Made by a program: the position numbers and the translations under genes. Positions 32,001 to 39,156 of a stretch of DNA of 53,151 bases are shown in pieces. This DNA comes from Eubacterium sp. (GTDB lineage: Bacteria; Bacillota; Clostridia; Lachnospirales; Lachnospiraceae): contig JAAVZE010000095.1 in assembly GCA_022791495.1 (NCBI GenBank), forward strand, positions 1-53,151, in the 5' to 3' direction. The notes under the pieces were generated by a model that made no database searches, was not told where the DNA came from, and saw only the letters and a program-made list of their open reading frames with translations. The number at the start of each line of letters is the position of its first letter. The first letter of the stretch is position 1.

Positions 32001-33593
32001 GTAGTAAAGGAGGACAGCAAGTCGGGAAAGTCAGTCAGTGAGGCAGTCTTTGGCTTGTATACCTCCCATGATATTTACAACGCAGAAGGAGAGGTGATCG
32101 TCAGGAAAGATAGCCTTTTAACGATGGTAACAACTGGCAGTGACGGAAAAGCTACGGTTGATAGTGACCTTCCGCTTATGAGTAAAGGGTATGAGCCGGA
32201 AACAGAAAGTGGATCGGATGCAGTAGAGAGTGACAAGAAGGAAGAGTTTTCTTCCCCGGAAGATAACGCTTTTTCTGGAAATAGATCTTCTGCGGAAGAT
32301 AAATCTGATGAAACCGATAAGGATTCTGAAACCGAAAATTCGGACGAGACCAAAAAAGATGATTCGGATACCAGGAAAGCACTCAATTCCGGAGACTACT
32401 ATTTTAAGGAAATCCGGATTCCCGACAGTTACTATCTGGATGAAACCCCGGTCAAGGTTCATTTGGAGTACAAGGACATGGAAACAAGGAAGATCGTGGT
32501 ATCTGCTGTCAAGAAAAACGAACAGACCGAAGTGGAGATTGATAAACTTACCCTTGCAGGAAGCGAGGAACTGCCGGGAGCTGCGTTGCAGCTGACGGAT
32601 AAAGAGGGGCGGGTTATCGTTACATGGATATCCGGAAATCCGGAATCTGTCCAGTTAATGGAGGAATCTGACAAGGCGGGCTACCGCAACCTGGCTGTAT
32701 CCATGACAGAAAAAGGAAATCTTTTGCTAAACGGTCTGCTGAAAGATACGGAGTATACCCTGACAGAAACAAAGCCGGCAGACGGTTATGCCACCGCTGA
32801 AAGCATTGTGTTCATGGTAACAGAAAATGCACTGGATAAAGGCAAATCAGTTATCCGAATAAAGAACAGCGAGGGAACATTCGATCAGCAGGAAACAAAT
32901 GTGGTAAAGATGTTTGATGATGTGACGAAAATAGACATATCAAAAACAGACATTACGGGAAGCGAAGAAATTCCGGGATGTGAGCTGACGGTAACGGATA
33001 AAGAAACCCAGACCGAGATTGAGACATGGATATCTACAAAAGAAGTACACCGTATTGAAAAACTGGTAGTGGGAAGAACCTATACGCTGACAGAAAAACG
33101 TCCGGCGAAAGGTTATGTAACTGCCGCCAGCATTGATTTTGTCATTCAGGACACGGGCGAGGTACAGTCCTGTGGCATGAAGGATGATACAACGAAGATA
33201 CGGTTTATTAAACTTGCCGGAGATACCGGTCAGGGATTGCCAGGAGCTGTATATCAGGTTCTAGATTCGGAAGATAACGTGGTTCTGGAATTCAAATCCA
33301 ATGAAGATGGTTTTGATATCATCGGGAAACTGGCGGTAGGAGAGACATATGTTTTCCATGAGGTATCAGCTCCAGAAGGCTATAAACTGGCAGAGGATGT
33401 GGAACTTGTAGTAGAAGATACCGCAGAAATTCAGGAAGTAAGTGCAACAGATGAGGCGATCGAGATTCCACCGGTGCCACAGACTGGTGGAACAACACCG
33501 CTTGTTCTTTCCGCATTATTCCTACTTGCTTGTTCCGGTGCGTGGTTTGGTATATCCAGAAAGAAAAGGATCACTGCCCATGAAAAACAGTAA
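29082..33593 (+). CDS. Thioester/Cna-B-repeat surface adhesin with sortase signal (SpaA-like)
   Basis: A 1503-residue wall-anchored protein. Signal peptide ~1-32. An N-terminal thioester domain follows, with Cys74 (SAFCLNLG) and the SQALTW motif (Gln129), the pair forming a Cys-Gln thioester that can bond covalently to host or cell-surface amines. About nine Cna-B/SpaA isopeptide domains follow (starts near residues 227, 435, 558, 660, 786, 970, 1152, 1283 and 1373), many with Lys in VxKxD and Glu in E.xAPxGY-type strands. An acidic Ser/Asp/Glu-rich insert interrupts one (~1033-1100). The C-terminus has VPQTGG near residue 1465, a hydrophobic helix and a basic tail. The class B sortase overlaps its 3' end. 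It may promote host adhesion or mating contacts. Confidence 0.9.
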   Translation: MIKAVKRILAGLLISALLLGICPQIDSQEAKAGTTYDVSLNQLGKKGAFKAGTKSKGSNDNWWKMTVNGNSAFCLNLGLTCHSGDTYEEKTSGTYKSHGSGEKGPWYACIGYWYDVVHNRSNKAYLMSQALTWTIEEDGTSKSDLVKAIQTVKNNTGWFSSKTAEELYTTIFQYLDSDKVEVTADYTRYEYTGNQSGQRQVLIKLTSNPNPTPPEWKTYSTSKRYRQRITLYKKDEDGNPLSNVEFSLTVNNVDECYYILCNGAGEATEETDFGSANTDFFTTTNTTDASGRLYYIFAFRLQTKEYGYVEEAVLATMDNDAKKKVKADMDDDDVSYGSGLTKAEAQELAADDLQKQFSQISNTFVIQETNTNNGNVFMDPEYGVGKTVTIEASNSWFRDDANDYWEDKHWQDGGNGNACDYTKNIILNIPQPYKRVSYKIKKNDDYATDKKAHGDAVLQGAIYQLYSDAPCTVPATVYTDENGTFSAECPVLVTDQNGEFTTPYLRSGVTYYLKEIKPSRGYLLNENAIPLLADASDRTEKVTPTKETIETTESPILGYIGVYKIIGNGGETGKAKWEPGAQFKVYLKSKGSYDACDDYERDFITVGEDGNAISHKLYFGTYVVEQVSNGGEDTELIGHYETTIEQPEQTNIDVIINELFRAYLRVVKKDGNTEKSVLKPGTSYQIYKVKDSGEEELVTQSTSNGNKVETCDTWTTDESGIIMTYKALTSGKYRIYETNSATGLHITKEYIEVEINSKAQNYVVENDGIETTYTVVEVEYVNDETHGRLSLKKTGEQLSGFTRTVATETGSVELPVDTLFPVAASVTSNNSFLSIVSGKFIWKETSIKGAVFEVYAKENIETQDGQGDYWFKKGDLAATITTGEGAEFTSKCGGITSYETDEDGIVTIDLPLGKYKIVEKETLYGYVLPEKNEWTVEFTWNNKDEIFVYDSSGTTDKNGLLTVKNERAKPALTVVKEDSKSGKSVSEAVFGLYTSHDIYNAEGEVIVRKDSLLTMVTTGSDGKATVDSDLPLMSKGYEPETESGSDAVESDKKEEFSSPEDNAFSGNRSSAEDKSDETDKDSETENSDETKKDDSDTRKALNSGDYYFKEIRIPDSYYLDETPVKVHLEYKDMETRKIVVSAVKKNEQTEVEIDKLTLAGSEELPGAALQLTDKEGRVIVTWISGNPESVQLMEESDKAGYRNLAVSMTEKGNLLLNGLLKDTEYTLTETKPADGYATAESIVFMVTENALDKGKSVIRIKNSEGTFDQQETNVVKMFDDVTKIDISKTDITGSEEIPGCELTVTDKETQTEIETWISTKEVHRIEKLVVGRTYTLTEKRPAKGYVTAASIDFVIQDTGEVQSCGMKDDTTKIRFIKLAGDTGQGLPGAVYQVLDSEDNVVLEFKSNEDGFDIIGKLAVGETYVFHEVSAPEGYKLAEDVELVVEDTAEIQEVSATDEAIEIPPVPQTGGTTPLVLSALFLLACSGAWFGISRKKRITAHEKQ

Positions 33594-34359
33594 TGTATCA
33601 AAAGCAGGATACACGGAAAAAAACTGCAAGGGAAAGGGGAGAAGGTTCCTTCTCCTTTTTCTTGCGGTTCTTACCGTGACAGCAGGAATCTTTTTCAGTG
33701 TATGCTATATTACGGAAATAAGGGCGGAAAAAATGATGTCAGAACGGAAGAAAAGTTCCGGAGAAATTGACTGGGCAGAAGACATGATTGGATGGATCCA
33801 GATTCCGCATACTTCCATATCCTATCCGGTCATGCAGCGAAAGGATGATCCGGAGTACTATCTGCACCGGGATGTGGATGGCGGGTACAGTTTTTATGGG
33901 ACACCGTTTCTTGACGGACGGTGCAGAACAGACAGCGATAATCTGCTTATTTACGGTCATAACATCAATGGAAGACGCTTTTTCGGTGCGTTGCAGAATT
34001 TCAGGGAGAAATCCTATTTTGATTCGCACCTTGATCTTATTTTTACAACAAGACAAGCGGTAGAGACATACCGTATTGTGTCAGTGATTGAAACAGATGT
34101 TTCTTCACTGGCATTTTCTTTTGCTGATACCTATAACGAAAACGACTACCGGAAATATGGTACTTATCTTATAGAAAAATCAAAATTTACGACAAATGAA
34201 CAAGAGAAACTGTTAGAGGAATTTAATCAGGAAAAGGAAATATGGCATACGTATCAGTTTATTACGTTGTCCACGTGCCGGACGTTTGAAGGAAAGGAAA
34301 AACGTCTTCTGGTTGTGGCATATCGGGAAAGGAATGAGGATTATGAATCTGAAAAATGA
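33580..34359 (+). CDS. srtB: Class B sortase
   Basis: A 259-residue membrane-anchored transpeptidase. A transmembrane helix spans ~22-44. The catalytic domain contains the active-site His in NLLIYGHNING, Cys in ITLSTCRTF (TLSTC motif, residue ~229) and Arg in KRLLVVAYRER. It cuts sorting signals such as the PQTGG of the adjacent adhesin and links the protein to the wall or a pilus. ATG 33580 is chosen since AAAGGA lies 9 bp upstream; it overlaps the adhesin's last codons by 14 bp, so substrate and enzyme are translated together. Confidence 0.92.
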   Translation: MKNSNVSKAGYTEKNCKGKGRRFLLLFLAVLTVTAGIFFSVCYITEIRAEKMMSERKKSSGEIDWAEDMIGWIQIPHTSISYPVMQRKDDPEYYLHRDVDGGYSFYGTPFLDGRCRTDSDNLLIYGHNINGRRFFGALQNFREKSYFDSHLDLIFTTRQAVETYRIVSVIETDVSSLAFSFADTYNENDYRKYGTYLIEKSKFTTNEQEKLLEEFNQEKEIWHTYQFITLSTCRTFEGKEKRLLVVAYRERNEDYESEK

Positions 34360-34498
34360 AAAAACAGATCCCTTAGTCAGCAAATCCGTTGCGGAATTGC
34401 GGAATCTGGTGAAAAAATTTTTAGAAAACGACCATGACCGGATAGTCGTAACGGTTACTGTGTCGGAGAAAGGAGAGGATGAGAATGGGAAGTCTTGA
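34343..34498 (+). CDS. Small hypothetical protein between sortase and RadC
   Basis: A 51-residue acidic/basic protein (MNLKNEKTDPLVSKSVAELR, then NLVKKFLENDHDRIVVTVTV). The start is 17 bp inside the sortase gene with GAATGAGGA upstream, and its end overlaps radC by 20 bp. It has a predicted helix then a beta strand, with no family I recognise. The double overlap suggests real translation in the operon. Confidence 0.5.
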   Translation: MNLKNEKTDPLVSKSVAELRNLVKKFLENDHDRIVVTVTVSEKGEDENGKS

Positions 34499-35072
34499 CC
34501 GGGTAGCAATCCGGCTTGTCAAAGAGGCAGAAATCATGTCGCAGGAGCCAGTCACGTCACCAGAGAGTGCTGTCAGCCTCATCCGGGATGTGATTCAGGA
34601 TATGGATCGGGAATGTATGTGCGTGTTGAATATGAAATCAAGCATGCAGCCAATCAATTTTGAAATAGCCAGTATGGGAACAATCAATGCCTGTCTGGTT
34701 GCACCACGGGAGTTGATGAAATCAGCCATACTCTCCAATGCTGCCAATGTCATCATGTTACATAACCATCCTGGGGGGAGCCTCCAGCCATCGCAAAAAG
34801 ACATGAATGTTACCGAACGGTTGTACCATGCTTATGAAATGATGGGAATAACGTTGTTAGATCATATCATCGTGGGAAACGGAAAGGAAAATATCTATTC
34901 TTTCCAGAATCATGGAGAGTTACCTCTTTATGATTATGACATGGAAAGGTATAAGTATCATTCACTGGTAGCAGAAAGCCAGGTGAGACAGAACAATGCA
35001 GAGACATTAGAAAGAGAACAGACAGAAATAGCAGAAAGGATGATTCAGTATGAAATTAATAAAAAAAGATAA
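34479..35072 (+). CDS. radC: RadC-like JAB/MPN domain protein
   Basis: A 197-residue protein with the JAMM metal-binding motif HNHPGGSLQPSQKDMNVTERL and the downstream LLDHIIVG strand. The usual N-terminal helix-hairpin-helix of chromosomal RadC is missing, as in many mobile-element RadC proteins. The C-terminus is an extra charged helix. The reaction is not established; these proteins occur widely in ICEs and plasmids and are thought to be DNA- or protein-processing peptidase-like factors. ATG 34479 and 34485 are both possible. It overlaps the next gene by 23 bp. Confidence 0.85.
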   Translation: MRMGSLDRVAIRLVKEAEIMSQEPVTSPESAVSLIRDVIQDMDRECMCVLNMKSSMQPINFEIASMGTINACLVAPRELMKSAILSNAANVIMLHNHPGGSLQPSQKDMNVTERLYHAYEMMGITLLDHIIVGNGKENIYSFQNHGELPLYDYDMERYKYHSLVAESQVRQNNAETLEREQTEIAERMIQYEINKKR

Positions 35073-35397
35073 TCAAAAACAATGTAATAATAGCTGTTTT
35101 CGGAAGACAGCAATGATGCTGTGTGCAATATGCTTTATGGCGAACTCGGTTATGGTTCGAGCAGCAGATGATAAGAAAACCAATGTGGCAGAGGTAACAA
35201 ATGGAATTGAGATACTAAAGACCCTTGCCCTTTCCCTTGTACAAGGAGTAGGGGTTATTTTTCTGGCGTGGGGGCTGCTTGATTTTGCAACAGCATACTC
35301 GGCACACGACACATCGCAGCAGTCCATCGCCATAAAGAAATGCGTAGGCGGAGTGGTAGCGATCGCTGTCCCAGGGATTGTTAAATTGTTTATATAG
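35050..35397 (+). CDS. Small two-helix membrane protein of the transfer system (VirB2-like candidate)
   Basis: A 115-residue protein with a signal-like helix (residues ~20-37, ending MVRA-AD), a short polar stretch, then two membrane segments (ILKTLALSLVQGVGVIFLAW and VGGVVAIAVPGIVKLF). The arrangement and its place just before a VirB6-like gene and PrgI match the small pilin/VirB2-like subunit of Bacillota type IV systems. Overlaps radC by 23 bp. No unique motif confirms it. Confidence 0.65.
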   Translation: MKLIKKDNQKQCNNSCFRKTAMMLCAICFMANSVMVRAADDKKTNVAEVTNGIEILKTLALSLVQGVGVIFLAWGLLDFATAYSAHDTSQQSIAIKKCVGGVVAIAVPGIVKLFI

Positions 35398-35428
35398 TCA
35401 GGGGAAGCGGGAAAGGAGATGATGGATA

Positions 35429-36280
35429 TTGGGATTATGGGATTCAGTTACCGGCTTCTTTTCTGATATTGGAGATTTTTTCTCCGGAAAGAGCTTTTTT
35501 GAGCTTGCCGGTTATCTTTGGAACACTCTGATGGAATCCGCAGGCGATGTCTTATTAAAGAATCCATCCAGCGGTGCTTATGCCGGGATATGGTCTGACC
35601 TTGGCAGTATATACACCGCCTTAAATGTGATAGCAACATCGTTAGTGGTATTGTTCTTTTTATACGGTTTTTTACGGGACAGCGTGGATATACATTCAGA
35701 ACTGACATTGGATAGGACAATAAAAATGTTTATCCGGCTTATCCTGACAGCAAATGCGGTATCTTTTGCATTTAGCTGGATGCCGGATTTCTTTAAATGG
35801 GCAAAAAATATAACGGTTGTGATACTGGGAACGAAAACTTTTGGATTTTCTTTTGATGGTGCAGAAGTTTATGAGCAGATCGCGGATGCAGACTGGGGGG
35901 CGATGGTGGCGTTCCTGACCTCGTTCCTGTTCTTTCTTTTTTCTGCGATTTGCGGTTTTATCGTAATCCTGACCGTCTTAAAGAGGGTTATCAATATTTA
36001 CCTGATAGCCCCTTTTTGTGCAATCGCTTTGTCAACCCTTGCGGCGGGAGGTCAGACTTCACAAGTTGGATATTCGTATATCCGTACTTTCTTAGGATAT
36101 GTATTTTCTGCCTGCCTGATTGCGGTTGTCATTGTCATAAGCGGTTCCTTTATCAATACGTTTGCCATCTCCAGTTCAAATGCCATTGTAAAATTGGTGG
36201 AATGCTGCGTAAAAATGGGGGCGATTGCGACAGCGGTCAAGGGTGCGGACTCCGTTATGCAGAAAGCGTTTAACTTATAA
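35429..36280 (+). CDS. VirB6-like polytopic conjugation channel protein
   Basis: A 283-residue protein with about six transmembrane helices (e.g. AATSLVVLFFLYGFL-like at ~68-88, MVAFLTSFLFFLFSAICGFIVI at ~152-178, FLGYVFSACLIAVVIVISGS at ~215-240). Gene order pilin-like, VirB6-like, PrgI, VirB4 matches the inner-membrane platform in Tn1549/pCF10-type systems. The only in-frame start is TTG 35429, about 11 bp after AAAGGAG; no ATG is available, so initiation is probably modest. Confidence 0.8.
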   Translation: MGLWDSVTGFFSDIGDFFSGKSFFELAGYLWNTLMESAGDVLLKNPSSGAYAGIWSDLGSIYTALNVIATSLVVLFFLYGFLRDSVDIHSELTLDRTIKMFIRLILTANAVSFAFSWMPDFFKWAKNITVVILGTKTFGFSFDGAEVYEQIADADWGAMVAFLTSFLFFLFSAICGFIVILTVLKRVINIYLIAPFCAIALSTLAAGGQTSQVGYSYIRTFLGYVFSACLIAVVIVISGSFINTFAISSSNAIVKLVECCVKMGAIATAVKGADSVMQKAFNL

Positions 36281-36298
36281 ATCGAAAGGAGAAAGGAC

Positions 36299-36703
36299 AT
36301 GACAAAACAGATCAATCAGGATGTGGCTGCGTTTAAGGATGACTTTTTCAAGGGGCTGTCAATCAGGGAGTGCATCTACGGGGGACTGGCTTTGATTGTC
36401 GGCGTTACCGTGATACTGTCACTAATCTACATTTTTCACAGAAATGTGAATGTGGCAATTACCATCGGCATTCCGTTTATCGGTATCATCGGATTGTGTG
36501 GTTTTTACCAGAAAAACGGAATGACGCTGCCGATGATCGTAAAAAGGCAGATAAGCATTATGAGGCAGAAGCCATTGTTGTATCGTTCGGTATGTCTGGA
36601 TGGTGCCGACCAGTACACAAGAGAACAGAAGGATCATGAAGTAAAAGGTCTGGAACGGTTTCTTGTCTGGCTGGAAAAAAGGAGAGTGACAGAGAATGGA
36701 TAA
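36299..36703 (+). CDS. prgI: PrgI family conjugation protein (VirB3-like)
   Basis: A 134-residue protein with two close transmembrane helices near residues 30-72 (GGLALIVGVTVILSLIYIF and ITIGIPFIGIIGLCGFY), then a cytosolic tail. The pattern plus position before VirB4 defines the PrgI family, considered the VirB3 counterpart. AAAGGAGAAAGG precedes ATG 36299. It overlaps a 50-residue ORF by 8 bp. Confidence 0.85.
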   Translation: MTKQINQDVAAFKDDFFKGLSIRECIYGGLALIVGVTVILSLIYIFHRNVNVAITIGIPFIGIIGLCGFYQKNGMTLPMIVKRQISIMRQKPLLYRSVCLDGADQYTREQKDHEVKGLERFLVWLEKRRVTENG

Positions 36704-36848
36704 TAGGCAGGAAAATGAAGAAATGATGGAGAGGTTTATGCAGGAAAATGGCCTGGTGTTTGGTATCCCGGAAGAATTCCGGGATGAAACGCCGGAGGGA
36801 GGCATGGTTCATGATTGGGATGGGGGTATGACTAATGGCACAGAGTAA
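36696..36848 (+). CDS. Small hypothetical protein bridging PrgI and the ArdC-like gene
   Basis: A 50-residue acidic protein (MDNRQENEEMMERFMQENGL, then VFGIPEEFRDETPEGG). It starts 8 bp inside prgI and ends 14 bp inside the next gene, a sign of translational coupling. AAAGGAGAG lies ~9 bp upstream. No family recognised; absence of hydrophobic segments suggests a cytosolic product. Confidence 0.5.
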   Translation: MDNRQENEEMMERFMQENGLVFGIPEEFRDETPEGGMVHDWDGGMTNGTE

Positions 36849-39156
36849 GATGCGGAAAGAAATGATCGATGCTTTTCTGAACGCCTTGCAGGAAGATAAA
36901 ATTCCGTGGCATAAGTCTTGGTCTGCCTTACAGATGATGCCTCCACGCAACGCAGTGAGAGATACGGAGTATCGGGGCGTGAATCGTTTCTGGCTGTTTC
37001 ATATAGCGGAACAAAACGGGTATTCTGACCCTCGCTGGTGTACATTTAAGCAGGCAAAGGACAACCACTGGCATGTAAAAAAAGGTGAGAAAGGTACACA
37101 TGTTGAATTCTGGTCGTTGTATGACCGGAAAATAAAAAAGACAATCGACGATAAAGAGGCTGACAGCCTCCGGCAACAGCTTACGCCAGAGGAATATTCA
37201 GAGAGGGTAAAACCGGTAGCGAATAACTATACGGTGTTCAATGCAGAGCAGATCGAGGGAATCCCGAAACTTCCGGAACCTGAACTACAGACGTATGAAC
37301 TTGATGAGGACGAGATTATTCGAACGAGGGCGGTTCTGTTAGAGAACATGGCTGTTCATTTTCAAGAGGGTGGTGAAAAAGCCTTTTATCGTCCGGCGGA
37401 AGACTGCATCCATCTTCCGGAAATCAAGCGGTTTGAAAGCGAATACGATTATATGGCTACTCTGCTGCATGAAGCAGGACACGCAACCGGGCATGAGAGC
37501 AGACTTAGGCGTCCGATACTGAATACATTTGGCACGCCAAATTACGCAAAAGAGGAACTCCGTGCCGAGATTGCCTCTGCCTTTACTGCGCAGACGCTGC
37601 ATCTTTCCCAGAGCGGCAGCCATATGGAAAACCATAAGGCATATATCCAAAGCTGGATAAAAATACTGAAGAATGAACCAGATGAGCTGTTCCGAGCGAT
37701 CAGAGAGGCAGAAAAGATTTCTGACTATCTGATTGAAAAAGGAGAATTTGCTCTGGAGCATTCCAAAGAGAAGGACATTTCGCTCCAGAAGGAAAAAAGT
37801 TTCGGTGAGCAGGTCGATGAAGTGCTTAGTGGTAAGGCAAACCGTTATGACGATTTGAAGGTATGCGATACGCCACAGATATTATTGGATGCAGGATGTG
37901 AGCAACTCCCGATGTTATATACGAAAGCACATCTGCGAAAAGCACTTTTACCGAAAGATGCAAAAAGACACAATCATGGTCTGGATGTTGAGCAGATTAA
38001 AAGGCTGCCGGAGTATATGCCGGAACCAGTCATGCTCATTGATTCATCGACCAGAGAGGACAGCATTATCATTGTGCTTTCCGTTCTGGATAACGAAAAA
38101 AGTCCGTTGGTTGCTACCGTAAGACCGAACGGAAAGGGTACATACAACCTGGAGGTTCAGGATTCTAATTTTATAACCAGTGTTTATGGCAGGGATAATT
38201 TTGAACAATTTCTAAATCTGTCGCTGGAAAATAATATGGTGTTGTATTGGAATAAAACTAAAAGTCAAGAGTTGTTCAGTGTGCTTGGGCTACAATTCCC
38301 CGAGGGCTTAAACAACCTTGACTATAATAGTATTATACACCAAAGCAATAACATTGTCAAAAAAAATCATTCTGAACTTTTAGACGAAGTAGCAAAGCTG
38401 GAAGAAACCTTGTATATACCGCATAGGGAACGTATTACGGAGTGGTTCGGTGATTATGCAATAAATATAGCAAAGCATGGAGTGACGGAAGAGGATTTGT
38501 GAAACAGAAGAGAAAAACTTTATGCACTGCGGGCAGAACCGATTGTGGCGGAATATGCTGCGAACGGTTATGAGCCATATCTCGGAGTACACAGCGAGAG
38601 GCAGGAAGAACTAATCAATGAACTGACACAACTGGAAAAGGATACGTTTGTCCCAATCGAAGAGCGATTTTCCAGTACCTTACAGAAAATGACGGAAGAG
38701 GAATTGAACAACCGGATTGATTTTTTGAAACAATACCGGATTCCTTTGGTGTCGTTTCAGGAAATGGCAAAATTACGAATTGATGCAAAACGAGGGTTAC
38801 TTAGCGATTTCGACTACTACGCTTCGTTATCTTCATCAGAGAAAGATATACTGGGAGTAATGGAATGGATCGAGCTTTACAGAAAGCAGGGGATTTCTGA
38901 TGAAGAGATTATTTTATCACATCTGGACGAAATCCACTCCCGGTGTGGACATGACAGCTATGATTATACAAAAAATCTTGTTTGTAGTGCATGTTCCCGT
39001 GACCGGGGCGAGTATTACAAGAGAATCTCCCTGGCAGATTCCGTGGAGCATGAAAGGCAGATGCAGAAACGTCTATCCTCTCTGGCTGAAGAATTAGTCC
39101 AGATGGAGCAGCTGAGAATAAATGAAAGGAGTATTGAGAATGGCAAAAAGAGATAA
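36835..39156 (+). pseudogene. ArdC-like antirestriction/zincin protein gene interrupted by an in-frame TGA
   Basis: Residues 1-110 match the ArdC N-terminal ssDNA-binding domain (MRKEMIDAFLNALQEDKIPW, then HKSW, YRGVNRFWL and KGTHVEFW). A zincin-like domain follows with HEAGHATGHESR, the HExxH motif plus third ligand region. An accessory C-terminal region runs from ~320. At codon 556 (38500-38502) there is TGA, after which the same frame continues (NRREKLYALRAEPIVAEYAA) for 218 more codons to 39156, in family-like sequence. Ignoring the stop the protein would be ~773 residues. The N-terminal 555 residues keep both catalytic domains, so the truncated product may still work. ArdC proteins protect incoming DNA from restriction. 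Confidence 0.8.

Noticed and set aside
33706-33720. Single TTACGGAAATAAG match inside the sortase gene as another centromere repeat
   Set aside because: One isolated copy in coding sequence with no phased partner; likely chance.
34479-35072. RadC as a DNA repair factor or defence protein
   Set aside because: The JAMM motif is clear but the HhH domain is absent and its function in mobile elements is not established, so no role was assigned.
38500-38502. TGA in the ArdC-like gene as selenocysteine
   Set aside because: No SECIS-like hairpin is apparent directly after the TGA and the family has no known Cys/Sec site here; a simple stop mutation is more likely.
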